From Tsukamurella sp. 1534 (lineage in GTDB: Bacteria > Actinomycetota > Actinomycetes > Mycobacteriales > Mycobacteriaceae), in NCBI RefSeq assembly GCF_000312385.1, contig NZ_HE997626.1, forward strand, positions 731,206-795,205: DNA of 64,000 nt. The letters run 5' to 3'. The translations under genes and the position numbers were made by a program. The notes under the pieces were generated by a model. The model made no database searches. It was not told where the DNA came from and saw only the letters and a program-made list of their open reading frames with translations. Shown here piece after piece: positions 1-8,319 of the stretch; position 1 is the first letter of the stretch, and every line of letters starts with the position of its first letter.

Positions 1-123
1 CGGCACGACTACGGCTGGGAGGTGATCGTGGTGACCAAGAAGATCCTCGCGGACGGGCGCTACGACCTCCTGCGGCACGTGCGGTCCGCGCTGCACGAGA
101 GGGGCTGGAGCCCGTCCGCCTGA
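1..123 (+). CDS. C-terminal end of a DUF559/Vsr-like protein (partial)
   Basis: Only the last 40 codons are inside the window, open from base 1 to a TGA at 121-123. The fragment reads YGWEVIVVTKKIL, then a Leu/Arg helix and ERGW near the end. This pattern (a strand GW-x-V-xx-VT followed by an amphipathic helix) is typical of the C-terminal end of actinobacterial DUF559 proteins, which resemble very-short-patch repair endonucleases. The catalytic part would lie upstream and cannot be seen. The family assignment rests on this short tail, so it is tentative. A strong hairpin follows it. Confidence 0.5.
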   Translation, partial: RHDYGWEVIVVTKKILADGRYDLLRHVRSALHERGWSPSA

Positions 124-135
124 ACATCTTTCGAG

Positions 136-175
136 GCGTTCTGCGACTTCCGAGGCCGAGATCCTCGCAGAACGC
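136..175 (+). terminator. Inverted repeat behind the DUF559-like gene
   Basis: Perfect 11-bp arms GCGTTCTGCGA (136-146) and TCGCAGAACGC (165-175) are separated by 18 bases and followed by TT. It starts 12 bases after the stop codon of the upstream gene and ends 60 bases before the next start, which fits a rho-independent-like terminator of the kind with no long U-tract common in actinobacteria. Confidence 0.55.
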
Positions 176-235
176 TTGGAAGGATGATGTCAGCGGGTGG
201 TGGTTGGATCACCGCACCACGACACGAGGAGAGAC

Positions 236-739
236 ATGACTTTCGCGGAGCGGGTGCAGCGGGCGATCCGGCTGACCGAGCGGCTCAACACGATCCCCTA
301 CGACGAGCAGGAGCGGATCCGGGAGGCGTGGAGCGAGCTCACGGGACGGGAGGTCGACGAGACGTTCCGGCTCATCCCGCCCGTCTACTCCGACCACGGG
401 ATCAACATCACGACGGGCAAGGACGTGTTCGTCAATCAGGGCTGCCGGTTCAACGACATCGGCGGCATCACGATCGGCGACCAGGTGATGCTCGGACCGG
501 ACGTGAGCCTGATCAGCTCGGGCCACCCGCTCGATCCGGCGACGCGGCGGCACGGGATCACGTCGGCGCCCATCGTCCTGGGCCGCAACGTGTGGATCGG
601 CGCCTCGGCGATGGTGATGCAGGGCGTCACGGTGGGCGACGACGCCGTGGTCGCGGCCGGGGCCGTGGTCACCCGCGACGTTCCGCCGCGCACGCTCGTG
701 GCCGGCGTCCCCGCCGCGGTGGTGAAGACGATCGAGTGA
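236..739 (+). CDS. Sugar O-acetyltransferase (maltose/galactoside acetyltransferase family)
   Basis: A 167-residue left-handed beta-helix acetyltransferase of the LacA/Maa/NodL type, expected to move acetyl from acetyl-CoA to a sugar hydroxyl in the cytoplasm. The N-terminal helical Mac domain covers about residues 3-55. Hexapeptide repeats follow (INITTGKDVFVN, ITIGDQVMLGPDV, IVLGRNVWIGASAMVMQGVTVGDDAVV). The catalytic histidine is His97 in SSGHPLD. The ATG at 236 is chosen over one 13 codons upstream because GAGGAGAG lies just in front of it. The length is a little short of the usual 180-200. Its stop codon directly abuts the stop codon of the convergent next gene, so the two ends share the palindrome TGATCA. 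The true sugar substrate is unknown. Confidence 0.9.
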   Translation: MTFAERVQRAIRLTERLNTIPYDEQERIREAWSELTGREVDETFRLIPPVYSDHGINITTGKDVFVNQGCRFNDIGGITIGDQVMLGPDVSLISSGHPLDPATRRHGITSAPIVLGRNVWIGASAMVMQGVTVGDDAVVAAGAVVTRDVPPRTLVAGVPAAVVKTIE

Positions 740-1534
740 TCAGTTCCCCGCGCCGGATTCGGGGTCGGCGGCGGGCGCGGGCCTGGTCACGTTGAACGTG
801 ACGGGTGCGCTGCGCTTCGAGCCGAACTGGGCGACCACCTGGTAGGCGCCGGCGGCGACGGGCACCCGCTGCGCCTGGCATCCGGGCGCCGAGGTGGTGC
901 CGGCCCACTGCAGCTTGTACCGCAGCTGCTGGCCCGGCTGCAGGACCTCGTTCTTGATGCCGGGCTGGAAGGTGCAGTCGAAGTTGGACCACAGCTGCTT
1001 GCTGCCGTCCAGGGTGAGCACGATCAGCTGCTGCTGGCCGGTGCCGATGTCCCGGGCGCAGGGCGAGCTGCCCGCGTTGGTGACGGTGGCCTCGAACGTC
1101 GGCTGCTCGCCGACGGCGTAGGTCGGCTTGTCGGCCGCGACGACGACGGAGATGTTGTCGTCCGGGCACGGACCGCCCGCGACGACGGCACCCGGGGTGG
1201 GGACGCCCGCACCGGAGGATCCCGAGGACGATGCGGCGCCGGACTGCGAGGAGCCCGACTGCGGCGCACCGGACTGCGAGGACCCCTGCATACCCCCGGC
1301 GCCCCCCTGGCCCGGGGCGCCGGACGGAGCCCCGCTGGGCGCCTGGGACGCGGGCAGGCCCGTCGTGCTGGGCGACGACGATGCGGCGGCGGTGTTCTCG
1401 GAAGAGTCCTTCCCACCACCGACGAAGATGATCAGCAGCACCACCACCAGGACCGCGAGCAGCGCCAGGACCGCTGCCAGCACGCGGCGGCGCCAGTAGA
1501 TCTCGGGCGGCAGGGGTCCGTTGGGTTCAAGCAC
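740..1534 (-). CDS. Membrane-anchored conserved protein (Rv3587c-like)
   Basis: A 264-residue protein with a short cytoplasmic N-terminus, one membrane segment (about residues 18-40, Leu/Val-rich) and a Ser/Gly/Ala/Pro-rich linker (45-120). The extracytoplasmic domain has a beta-sandwich-like pattern (VVVAADKPTYAVGEQPTFEATVTN) and four cysteines that could pair. It is placed next to the beta-carbonic anhydrase and mutY exactly as Rv3587c is in M. tuberculosis, so I take it as the orthologue. Function is unknown. The start is a GTG at 1534, with TACCGT six bases upstream, which fits a leaderless promoter. The linker length is likely to vary between strains. Confidence 0.75.
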   Translation of the reverse strand: MLEPNGPLPPEIYWRRRVLAAVLALLAVLVVVLLIIFVGGGKDSSENTAAASSSPSTTGLPASQAPSGAPSGAPGQGGAGGMQGSSQSGAPQSGSSQSGAASSSGSSGAGVPTPGAVVAGGPCPDDNISVVVAADKPTYAVGEQPTFEATVTNAGSSPCARDIGTGQQQLIVLTLDGSKQLWSNFDCTFQPGIKNEVLQPGQQLRYKLQWAGTTSAPGCQAQRVPVAAGAYQVVAQFGSKRSAPVTFNVTRPAPAADPESGAGN

Positions 1535-1594
1535 GATTCAACGGTAGCGTTTCCGCGGCCTCATGCCGCTGACCTGCAGCGGCGTGTCGAGGAG

Positions 1595-2248
1595 TCAGTC
1601 GCCGGAGACGGCGCGGAACGGCGTGGTCGGCGCCTCGCCGATGTCGCCCACCGCGCTCCGCAGGTGCACCTTGCCCTCCGCGAGTTCGTAGGTCAGGCCG
1701 ACGATCGCCACGCTGCCGTCCGCGATCTTGTCCGCGATGATCCGGGAACGCTCGCGGAGCAGCTGCGCGGTCTCCTGCACGTGCTGCGCCGTGAAGTCGT
1801 TGACGTCGGACAGCCCCTCGCGCCGACCCGCCAGGATCGACGGGGTCAGCCGCTCCACGATGTCCCGGATGTATCCGGGCGGCATGGTCCCGGTGTCGAT
1901 CGAGTTCACCGTCGCGGCCACGGCGCCGCAGCTGTCGTGGCCGAGGATCGCGATGAGCGGCACCTTGAGCACCTCGATCGCGTACTCGATGGAGCCGAGG
2001 ACGGCCGCGTCGATGATGTGGCCGGCGGTGCGCACCACGAACATGTCGCCGAGGCCCTGGTCGAAGATCACTTCGGCGGCCACGCGGGAGTCGCCGCAGC
2101 CGAACAGCACGGCGGTCGGCGCCTGTCCCGCCGCGAGTTCCGCCACGCGGGAGTTGCCCTGGTTCGGATGCAGCGGCGTGCCTTCGACGAATCGACGGTT
2201 GCCGTCACGGAGCGCGCGCCAGGCGCCGGGGGGAGTCGATGTAGGCAT
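1595..2248 (-). CDS. canB: Beta-carbonic anhydrase
   Basis: A 217-residue zinc enzyme interconverting CO2 and bicarbonate in the cytoplasm. The zinc ligands of the family are all present: Cys51 and Asp53 in CGDSR (with Arg55), His104 and Cys107 in GHDSCGA. The length is normal for the family. It starts with ATG only 9 bp from the divergent mutY start, the same arrangement as Rv3588c/Rv3589, and probably shares a promoter region with it. Rv3587c-like follows 60 bp downstream on the same strand and may be cotranscribed. Confidence 0.95.
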   Translation of the reverse strand: MPTSTPPGAWRALRDGNRRFVEGTPLHPNQGNSRVAELAAGQAPTAVLFGCGDSRVAAEVIFDQGLGDMFVVRTAGHIIDAAVLGSIEYAIEVLKVPLIAILGHDSCGAVAATVNSIDTGTMPPGYIRDIVERLTPSILAGRREGLSDVNDFTAQHVQETAQLLRERSRIIADKIADGSVAIVGLTYELAEGKVHLRSAVGDIGEAPTTPFRAVSGD

Positions 2249-2257
2249 GGGTCAATA

Positions 2258-3178
2258 ATGCCCGTTGTGGGTTCCCCCAGAAACACCGGCCGCGATCCCG
2301 TCCCGGATCTCGGCACCGTTCTCGCCTGGTTCGACCGTGCCGAACGCGACCTGCCGTGGCGCCGCGACGGCGTGACGCCGTGGCAGATCCTGGTCAGTGA
2401 GGTGATGCTGCAACAGACCCCCGTCGTCCGGGTCGAGCCGGTCTGGCACGAGTGGGTGCGGCGCTGGCCGGCCCCCGCCGACCTGGCGCGGGCGACCGGC
2501 GCCGACGCCGTGCGGGCGTGGGGGAAGCTCGGCTATCCCCGTCGCGCGATGCGCTTGCACGCCTGCGCGCAGGCGATCGTCGAGCGGCACGGCGGCACCG
2601 TCCCGTCGTCCGTCGACGAGCTGCTGGCGCTGCCCGGGGTGGGCGACTACACCGCCCGCGCAGTCGCCTGTTTCGCGTTCGGGCAGGACGTCCCGGTGGT
2701 CGACATCAACGTCCGGCGGGTGCTGGCCCGCGCCGTCGCCGGGGAGTCCGACGCCGCGGCCCCGTCGGCGAAGCGCGATCTGGCGGCGGCCGTCGACGCC
2801 CTCGCGACGGTGCCGGAAGCCAAGCGCCCCAGGCTCTCCGCGGCACTCATGGAGCTCGGGGCGCTGGTGTGCACGGCCCGATCGCCGCGCTGCGGCGAGT
2901 GCCCCGTCTCCGGCGATTGCGCCTGGCTGGCGGCGGGCGCACCGTCGGGCACGGTGGCCCCGCGCAAGGTGCAGAAGTACGAGGGCACGGACCGGCAGGC
3001 GCGCGGGCGCCTGCTCGACGTGCTGCGCGCGTCCGACGGTGCGGTGCCCCGCGCCCGGCTCGACGTGGCGTGGGAGCGCGATCCGGCGCAGCGGGACCGG
3101 GCGCTGGACTCCCTGCTGGTGGACGGGCTGATCGAGCAGACCGAGGACGGGTTGTTCGCGCTCGCCGGGGAGGCCTGA
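2258..3178 (+). CDS. mutY: A/G-specific adenine glycosylase MutY
   Basis: Removes adenine mispaired with 8-oxoguanine or guanine in base excision repair. The 306-residue product has the catalytic Glu48 (SEVMLQQT), a helix-hairpin-helix LPGVGDYTAR (125-134) with catalytic Asp149 in VPVVDINVRR, and the four iron-sulfur cysteines Cys205, Cys212, Cys215 and Cys221 with the classic C-x6-C-x2-C-x5-C spacing. The reading frame is open far upstream, but the ATG at 2258 gives the family length and starts outside the divergent canB gene. The C-terminal NUDIX-like 8-oxoG recognition domain of E. coli MutY is largely missing; a winged-helix-like tail replaces it, as in mycobacterial MutY. Confidence 0.95.
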   Translation: MPVVGSPRNTGRDPVPDLGTVLAWFDRAERDLPWRRDGVTPWQILVSEVMLQQTPVVRVEPVWHEWVRRWPAPADLARATGADAVRAWGKLGYPRRAMRLHACAQAIVERHGGTVPSSVDELLALPGVGDYTARAVACFAFGQDVPVVDINVRRVLARAVAGESDAAAPSAKRDLAAAVDALATVPEAKRPRLSAALMELGALVCTARSPRCGECPVSGDCAWLAAGAPSGTVAPRKVQKYEGTDRQARGRLLDVLRASDGAVPRARLDVAWERDPAQRDRALDSLLVDGLIEQTEDGLFALAGEA

Positions 3179-3190
3179 GACAACTTTTTA

Positions 3191-3219
3191 TTCACGACTG
3201 TAGGAATTGGTGATAGATT
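3191..3219 (+). promoter_or_regulatory. Leaderless promoter of the MpaB-like gene
   Basis: TTCACG (3191-3196), a 17-base spacer and TAGATT (3214-3219), six bases before the ATG at 3226. This is the arrangement expected for leaderless transcription starting at or next to the ATG. No Shine-Dalgarno sequence precedes the ATG. Confidence 0.5.
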
Positions 3220-3225
3220 CGGGAC

Positions 3226-4158
3226 ATGAAGCTCTCAGACGGCCCCCTACGCGTCACCGACCAGGGATTCTTCGGCCCCGACTCCCCCACCTGGAAGGTG
3301 TGGGCGGCGCCCACCGCCCTCATCGGGTTCCAGCGCTCCGTGGTGCTGGAGCATTTCGACCCCGACCTGACCGCCGCGGTCGCGGACTCCGCCGGGATCT
3401 ACACCGATCCGTTCGGCCGGCTCGACCGGACGCTCGCCTACTTCCTGCTCGTCGCCACCGCCGACGGCCGCACCGCGATCGCCGCGTCGGAACACCTCAT
3501 GGACGTGCACCGCAAGGCCACCGGCATCGAGCCGGTGACCGGGAAGCGGTACAGCGCCAACAATCCCACGTCCCAGCTGTGGATCCACGTGACCGGCTGG
3601 CATTCGGTGCTCAAGTGCTACGAGATGTACGGGCCGGGCCCGCTCGCCCCCGACCAGGAGGCGCGGTACTGGCGGGACTGCGTCACGGCCGCGGAGCTGC
3701 AGACCTGCGACCCCGCCGACGTCCCCGCATCGCGCGACGAGGTGCGCGCGTACTTCGCCCGGGTGCGGCCTCGGCTCGCCCTCACCGAACGCGCCCGCAC
3801 GGGCATGCACTACCTGCTGCGCACCCGCGACCGGGGCGTGCGTCTGCGCACCGGCAGCTCGCTCATCGCACCGGCCACCATCGCGACGCTGCCCCGGTGG
3901 ATGCGCACCATGGGCGGCTTCGATCAGCCGGGCATCGTGGATTCGCTGTATCCGCGGGCGGTCCGGCTCGCGGTGCGCGCCGCGTCCGCGCAGCACTCCG
4001 CGGGCACCGTGCGGCTCAGCGGCCTGATCGCTCCGATGACGGGCGACATCCTGCGGCGTCACTTCGCGCAGTCCGCCGAGCCCGCCTCCGGCACCGTCAC
4101 GCCCGCACAGGCGCGCGAGCAGTACGGCCGCGCGGCGCGCACCGCCCCGGCCTCCTAA
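3226..4158 (+). CDS. Oxygenase MpaB family protein (DUF2236)
   Basis: A 310-residue member of the MpaB/latex-clearing-protein superfamily, whose members use a bound heme or metal to oxygenate substrates. The N-terminal FFGPDSPTWKVWAAP and GFQRSVVLEHFDP, the pair His90/His95 (SEHLMDVH), and VTGWHSVLKCYEMYG match the family signature. The best-known relatives are MpaB' of mycophenolic acid synthesis and rubber oxygenase Lcp, but most actinobacterial members have no known substrate and I do not assign one. The protein has no signal peptide. It lies alone after mutY, with its own leaderless-type promoter. Confidence 0.75.
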   Translation: MKLSDGPLRVTDQGFFGPDSPTWKVWAAPTALIGFQRSVVLEHFDPDLTAAVADSAGIYTDPFGRLDRTLAYFLLVATADGRTAIAASEHLMDVHRKATGIEPVTGKRYSANNPTSQLWIHVTGWHSVLKCYEMYGPGPLAPDQEARYWRDCVTAAELQTCDPADVPASRDEVRAYFARVRPRLALTERARTGMHYLLRTRDRGVRLRTGSSLIAPATIATLPRWMRTMGGFDQPGIVDSLYPRAVRLAVRAASAQHSAGTVRLSGLIAPMTGDILRRHFAQSAEPASGTVTPAQAREQYGRAARTAPAS

Positions 4159-4168
4159 GGTGGCACCC

Positions 4169-5008
4169 ATGACTACCTACATCGTGACCGGCGCCAACGG
4201 CGGCCTCGGCGAGGTCGTGACCCGCCGGCTCGCGGCGACGGGCGGCCGCGTCGTCATGGCGTGCCGCGACGTCGACGGGGCGCGGCGCATCGCGGACGGC
4301 ATCGACGGCGACGTCACCGTCGGAAAGCTGGACCTGGCCGACCTCGATTCGGTGCGGGCCTTCGCCGACACCGTCGACGAGGTGGACGTGCTGGTGAACA
4401 ACGCGGGGCTGATGTACGTGCCGCTCACCCGTACGAAGCAGGGCTTCGAGATGCAGTTCGGCGTGAACCACCTGGGGCACTTCGCGCTCACGGGGCTGCT
4501 GCTGGACCGGCTCACGGACCGGGTGGTGGCCGTCTCCTCGGTGGCGCACCGGCAGAACTTCCGGTGGCGGATGGACGATCCGAACTACGAACACCGCCGG
4601 TACCTGCGCACCGAGGCGTACGGGCAGAGCAAGCTCGCGAACATGATGTTCGCCCGCGAGCTGCAGCGCCGCTTCGAGACCGCCGGATCGGCGAAGAAGG
4701 CCTACTACGTGCACCCCGGCGTCTCCGCGACGGGCCTGTTCGCGCGGACCGACACCCCGCTCGACGCCGTCCTCAAGCCCGCGGTCTCGCTCCTCAACAA
4801 CCCGCCGGAGAAGGCCGCGGAGGCGTTGGTCCTCGCCGCCACGGACCCCGATCTCGACCCGCACCCGTGGTGGGGCCCCACCCAGCTGATGCAGTCCCGC
4901 GGGCCCGTCGGCAAGTGCCCCACCACCTCGACGTCCAAGGACGAGGCGAAGTGGGCCGAGCTGTGGGACGTCTCGGAGAGGCTCACCGGGGTCTCGTACC
5001 CGCTCTGA
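4169..5008 (+). CDS. Short-chain dehydrogenase/reductase
   Basis: A 279-residue NAD(P)-dependent oxidoreductase of the retinol-dehydrogenase-like SDR group. Motifs: TGANGGLG (7-14) for cofactor binding, NNAG (77-80), Ser123/124, Tyr151 and Lys155 (YGQSK) as catalytic residues. A longer insertion between Ser and Tyr (RWRMDDPNYEHRRYL) and a C-terminal extension with HPWWGPTQLMQSRGP are features of this SDR subgroup. The ATG at 4169 has AAGGTGG five bases upstream; an in-frame GTG at 4160 overlaps that site and is less likely. The substrate cannot be told from sequence. Confidence 0.85.
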   Translation: MTTYIVTGANGGLGEVVTRRLAATGGRVVMACRDVDGARRIADGIDGDVTVGKLDLADLDSVRAFADTVDEVDVLVNNAGLMYVPLTRTKQGFEMQFGVNHLGHFALTGLLLDRLTDRVVAVSSVAHRQNFRWRMDDPNYEHRRYLRTEAYGQSKLANMMFARELQRRFETAGSAKKAYYVHPGVSATGLFARTDTPLDAVLKPAVSLLNNPPEKAAEALVLAATDPDLDPHPWWGPTQLMQSRGPVGKCPTTSTSKDEAKWAELWDVSERLTGVSYPL

Positions 5009-5056
5009 CCGCCCCCACCCGGGAATCGGCGGGCGCCCACGCGCGTTGAACACCAC

Positions 5057-5770
5057 ATGCGCGTGGACGTCTGGACCGATATCAACTGCCCCTTCTGCTA
5101 CATCGGGAAGGCCCGCTTCGAGGAGGCGCTCGCGGCCTTCCCGGGCAGGGCGGGCGTCCAGGTGATCCACCGCTCCTTCGAGCTGGACCCGTCCGCCGGC
5201 GGTTCGGAGCCCGTGGTCCCGCGGATCGCCGCGAAGTACGGCATCAGCGAGGCGCAGGCCGCCGCGAACGAGCGCGGCCTGGGCGCGCAGGCGCAGGAAC
5301 TGGGGCTGCCGTACCAGACCGAGGGACGCGACAGCGGCAACAGCTTCGACATGCACCGCCTGCTGCACTGGGCGCTGGAACAGGGACGGCAGGAACAGCT
5401 CCTCGACGCGCTCTACGCCGCCAACTTCGCCTCTCCCGAACCGGCTTTCGGCGACCGGGACCGCCTGGTGGCGGTCGCCGAATCCGCCGGATTCGACGGT
5501 GCCGCGGCCCGCAGGGTCCTCGAGGACGAGCAGGCCTACGCCGAGAACGTCCGCGCCGACGAGCAGATCGCCCAGCGCATCGGCATCAGCGGCGTGCCCT
5601 TCTTCGTGTTCGATTCCACGTACGCCGTCTCCGGCGCGCAGCCGGCCGAGGTGTTCACCGAGGCGATGGAGAAGGCGTGGGCGGACGCCGGCGGGACGCT
5701 CACCGTCGTGGGCGGGGACGACGCCGACGCCTGCGGCCCCGACGGGTGCGAGCTGCCGCCCCGCGACTGA
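5057..5770 (+). CDS. DsbA-family oxidoreductase (FrnE-like)
   Basis: A 237-residue thioredoxin-fold protein of the DsbA/2-hydroxychromene-2-carboxylate isomerase family. The active-site motif is Cys11-Pro-Phe-Cys14 directly after the first strand, followed by the usual all-helical insertion, and the fold closes with GISGVPFFVF containing the cis-proline. There is no signal peptide, so it acts in the cytoplasm, unlike periplasmic DsbA. A C-terminal CGPDGCELPP adds two more cysteines. FrnE-like proteins are thought to act in disulfide handling or polyketide modification; the substrate here is unknown. It begins 48 bp after the SDR on the same strand. Confidence 0.85.
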   Translation: MRVDVWTDINCPFCYIGKARFEEALAAFPGRAGVQVIHRSFELDPSAGGSEPVVPRIAAKYGISEAQAAANERGLGAQAQELGLPYQTEGRDSGNSFDMHRLLHWALEQGRQEQLLDALYAANFASPEPAFGDRDRLVAVAESAGFDGAAARRVLEDEQAYAENVRADEQIAQRIGISGVPFFVFDSTYAVSGAQPAEVFTEAMEKAWADAGGTLTVVGGDDADACGPDGCELPPRD

Positions 5771-5780
5771 CCGCCCCCGA

Positions 5781-6566
5781 TCACGGCCCGGGCTGGCAGG
5801 ACGGGCACCAGAAGATGGACCGCTCGGGCTCGTCCCCTGCACCCAGCAGGCCCGCACGGATCGTGGTGCCGCACCGCAGGCACGGACGTTTCGCACGGTC
5901 GTAGACGAAGGCGCGCAGGCCGTTGCGGTCGACCCCCGTCGTGACGCGGATCGTCCGCCCCCGGTTGGCGCGCAGCAGGCGCGCGGCGTCCTCGGCCCAG
6001 GCCAGCAGGTCGCCGCAGTCCCGCACCGGTGCCGACGGGTGCGCGCCGCGCAGGAAGCACAGCTCGTTGCGGTAGACGTTGCCCACCCCGGCCAGATTCC
6101 GTTGGTCCAGTAGCGCGTGCCCGACGGCGCGCTCCGGATCGCCGCCCAGGTTCGCGGCGGCGCGGCCGGCGTCCCAGTCGGGCCCCAACGGGTCGGGCCC
6201 GAGGTGGGCGAGGGCGCCGTCGGCCTCCCGTTCCGTGAGAACGTCAACGGTGCCGAGCGAGAAGCCCACGGCCTGAGCGTCTTCCGTCGCCAGGACCACG
6301 CGCGCGGTGTGCGCGGGGCGGCGCCACCGCGCGCCGGGGCGGTAGAGGTGCCACTCCCCCTCCATTTTCAGGTGGCTGTGCAGCACCGCGTCGCCGGCGC
6401 GGATCAGGAGGTGCTTACCGCGCGCGGTCACGGCGTCGACGGTGCGCCCGCTGAGGTCGACGGTGGCGTACCGCGGCACCCGGATGTCGCACCCCGTCAG
6501 GCGGCGGCCGGTGAGCGCCGCGCCGAGGCGGTCGGCGAGGTTGTGGACCGTGTCTCCCTCGGGCAC
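5781..6566 (-). CDS. Fpg/Nei family DNA glycosylase (endonuclease VIII type)
   Basis: A 261-residue bifunctional DNA glycosylase/AP lyase for oxidised bases. After GTG as initiator the protein begins P-E-G-D-T, giving the catalytic Pro2 and Glu3 after Met removal. The H2TH region (LLDQRNLAGVGNVYRNE) and a C-terminal zinc finger with CLRC and CPSC are present. The GTG at 6566 is chosen because it puts Pro at position 2; the open frame continues upstream into the next gene. The PEGDTVHNLA start and short length match the actinobacterial Nei2 group more than Fpg. The hydrolase gene upstream ends 8 bp away on the same strand. Confidence 0.9.
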   Translation of the reverse strand: MPEGDTVHNLADRLGAALTGRRLTGCDIRVPRYATVDLSGRTVDAVTARGKHLLIRAGDAVLHSHLKMEGEWHLYRPGARWRRPAHTARVVLATEDAQAVGFSLGTVDVLTEREADGALAHLGPDPLGPDWDAGRAAANLGGDPERAVGHALLDQRNLAGVGNVYRNELCFLRGAHPSAPVRDCGDLLAWAEDAARLLRANRGRTIRVTTGVDRNGLRAFVYDRAKRPCLRCGTTIRAGLLGAGDEPERSIFWCPSCQPGP

Positions 6567-6574
6567 GCCGTCGC

Positions 6575-7360
6575 CTACTCCGCCGGGTCCAGGCCGGAGA
6601 GGAACGCCTCGACGGCGCCGCGGTACTGCTCGGGGGCATCGTCGTGCGCGAGGTGGCCGGCACCGTCGAACCTGATGTACCGCAGGTCGGGACCCGCGTA
6701 CTCCCGGACCATCCGCTCCCCCACGCCGGGCGGGACGACGGAGAACTCGGCCTCGATGAGCAGGGCCGGCGCCCGGATCGCGCGCCACTGCGCCCAGTGA
6801 TCCCGCGGCCCCCAGTGGTCCGCGATGGCGCGGAAGGTGTCGAGGTCGCCGTGCAACGCACCGTCGTCGAAGGCCTCGTAGAAATAGCGTCCGGCGACGG
6901 GGCCGAACAGCTCCTCGCAGGCGGCCTGCGATCCGAAGCGGTCCGGCCAGCTCTCGAACCAGGGCGCCCAGGCGTCAGTGGACTGGCCCGTGAACTCGGG
7001 CGACATGTCCTCGACCACGAGGGCCTTCACGAGTTCGGGGTACTCGGCGGCGGTGCACCACGCGTGCAGCCCGCCCATCGAGTGCCCGACGAGCACGGCC
7101 GGCCCCCGGTCGAGGAGGGTGAGGATCTCCGCGACGTCGCCCACGAACCGCTCGGTGGTGATCTCCTCCCGGGGGACGGGGACCGCGAAACCCGTGCCGC
7201 GGTGGAATTCGGCGTCGAAGGTGAACACCCGCCCGTACCTGCGCAACCAGGGGATCTGGCGTCGCCAGGTGCGGCCGCGTCCCATGAGCCCGTGCAGCAG
7301 CAGGATCGGGGCGCCGTCCGCACGGCCGCCCCAATCCCGCAGGCCCACACACTCATCCAC
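6575..7360 (-). CDS. Alpha/beta hydrolase (Rv3591c-like)
   Basis: A 261-residue cytoplasmic alpha/beta-fold hydrolase. The oxyanion-loop motif is LLLHGLMG (20-27), the nucleophile is Ser94 in GHSMGG, and the C-terminal GAGHLAHDDAPE carries the catalytic His. Substrate unknown. It stands divergent from mhuD, the same arrangement as Rv3591c/Rv3592. I place the start at the GTG at 7360: TAAGTT lies seven bases upstream, matching a leaderless promoter, while a TTG three codons further up has no such support. It probably forms a two-gene unit with the downstream Nei-type glycosylase. Confidence 0.85.
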   Translation of the reverse strand: MDECVGLRDWGGRADGAPILLLHGLMGRGRTWRRQIPWLRRYGRVFTFDAEFHRGTGFAVPVPREEITTERFVGDVAEILTLLDRGPAVLVGHSMGGLHAWCTAAEYPELVKALVVEDMSPEFTGQSTDAWAPWFESWPDRFGSQAACEELFGPVAGRYFYEAFDDGALHGDLDTFRAIADHWGPRDHWAQWRAIRAPALLIEAEFSVVPPGVGERMVREYAGPDLRYIRFDGAGHLAHDDAPEQYRGAVEAFLSGLDPAE

Positions 7361-7391
7361 GGGAACCAACTTACCGGGCTATGTTGGAGGC

Positions 7392-7724
7392 ATGTCGGTA
7401 GTGAAGATCAACGCGATTCATGTCCCCGAGGCCGCGGGCCCCGAGCTCGAGAAGCGGTTCGCGAACCGCGCGCACGCCGTGGAGAACTCCCCCGGTTTCC
7501 TGGGGTTCCAGCTGCTGCGCCCGGTCAAGGGCGACGACCGCTACTTCGTGGTCACGCAGTGGGAGTCCGAGGAGGCGTTCGCCGCGTGGCGCGACGGCCC
7601 GGCGCGAGAGGCGCACGCGGGCCAGCGCGACCCGAACGGCGGCGAGGGCCGCAAGCCCGTCGCCACGGGCGCGGACCTGCTGGAGTTCGAGGTCGTCCTC
7701 GACGTCGCCGGGAAGTCGTCCTAG
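7392..7724 (+). CDS. mhuD: Heme-degrading monooxygenase MhuD
   Basis: An ABM-fold, IsdG-family enzyme that breaks heme to release iron (in mycobacteria giving mycobilin without CO). The 110-residue protein keeps the three key residues at the same numbers as M. tuberculosis MhuD: Asn7 (VKINAI), Trp66 (AFAAWRDG) and heme-ligand His75 (REAHAG). The core FANRAHAVENSPGFLGFQL is nearly identical to the Mtb sequence. An insertion of about eight residues (NGGEGRK region) sits after His75. The promoter has TATGTT six bases before the ATG, and GGAGG overlaps the same gap. No IdeR-like box was found directly upstream. Confidence 0.95.
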   Translation: MSVVKINAIHVPEAAGPELEKRFANRAHAVENSPGFLGFQLLRPVKGDDRYFVVTQWESEEAFAAWRDGPAREAHAGQRDPNGGEGRKPVATGADLLEFEVVLDVAGKSS

Positions 7725-7734
7725 CGAAGGCCGA

Positions 7735-8289
7735 TCACCGGGTGGCGACGGCGCCCGCCTCGGCCGCGTCGGCCTGGCGCCGGCGGTCGGGCGCCTCGTC
7801 GGGCACCAGCGACAGGAAGTACGTCTGCGGCTTCGTGTCGATGACGGTCACCCGGAACCGGTCGGCCCGCACCGGCCCGCCGTCGATCCGGACTTCGGCG
7901 GTGGCGCGCGAGGCCGGGATACCCGAGACGGTGGTGGGCGTGATGGCCAGGCCCTCGATGCGCGCCTTGGACGACTTGTAGGCCTTGTTCGACGGCGCGT
8001 TGAGCACGATCGCCCGCGCCACGTCGCGCGAGGCGCGGCCGTCGGCCTCGGTGGTGCCGAACTCGATCAGGGAGGCCCAGTTCCTGTCCTGGAGCTGTGC
8101 AACGGCGGAGACGATCTGATCCGGGCCCGGCCCCCGGACCTCCCAGCCCGCGAGCGCGGCGCGGGGAACCGAGATGGGGCCGACGGCGATGCGGCCCGGG
8201 TCGGCCGCGACCGGGCCGGCGAAGACGGCGGCCGCGACCGCGGTGGTGGCGACGGCGGCGGAGACCGCGCGGGTCATGAGTGCGTTCAT
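7735..8289 (-). CDS. Exported protein of unknown function
   Basis: A 184-residue protein with a clear Sec signal peptide (positive MTR, then an Ala/Val-rich core, cleavage likely after about residue 29 at VAA-DPG). There is no lipobox cysteine. The mature part contains VPRAALAGWEVRGPGPDQI and a mixed alpha/beta pattern but no motif I recognise. The start at 8289 includes five residues before a second ATG at 8277; either could be used, and neither has a good ribosome site. An inverted repeat at 8297-8319 lies just upstream. Confidence 0.6.
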   Translation of the reverse strand: MNALMTRAVSAAVATTAVAAAVFAGPVAADPGRIAVGPISVPRAALAGWEVRGPGPDQIVSAVAQLQDRNWASLIEFGTTEADGRASRDVARAIVLNAPSNKAYKSSKARIEGLAITPTTVSGIPASRATAEVRIDGGPVRADRFRVTVIDTKPQTYFLSLVPDEAPDRRRQADAAEAGAVATR

Positions 8290-8296
8290 GGCAATG

Positions 8297-8319
8297 ATAG
8301 TTGCATAGTGGAAAACTAT
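8297..8319. promoter_or_regulatory. Inverted repeat in front of the exported-protein gene
   Basis: Arms ATAGTT (8297-8302) and AACTAT (8314-8319) with an 11-base spacer, covering the likely promoter of the minus-strand exported protein and the last bases of the EamA gene. The 12-mer GATAGTTGCATA at 8296-8307 recurs exactly at 15886-15897 in the acyl-CoA island operator region. Confidence 0.35.

Noticed and set aside
4097-6247. Minus-strand frame of 716 codons across the SDR and DsbA-like genes
   Set aside because: Shadow frame; both plus-strand genes and the nei-type gene are supported by motifs.
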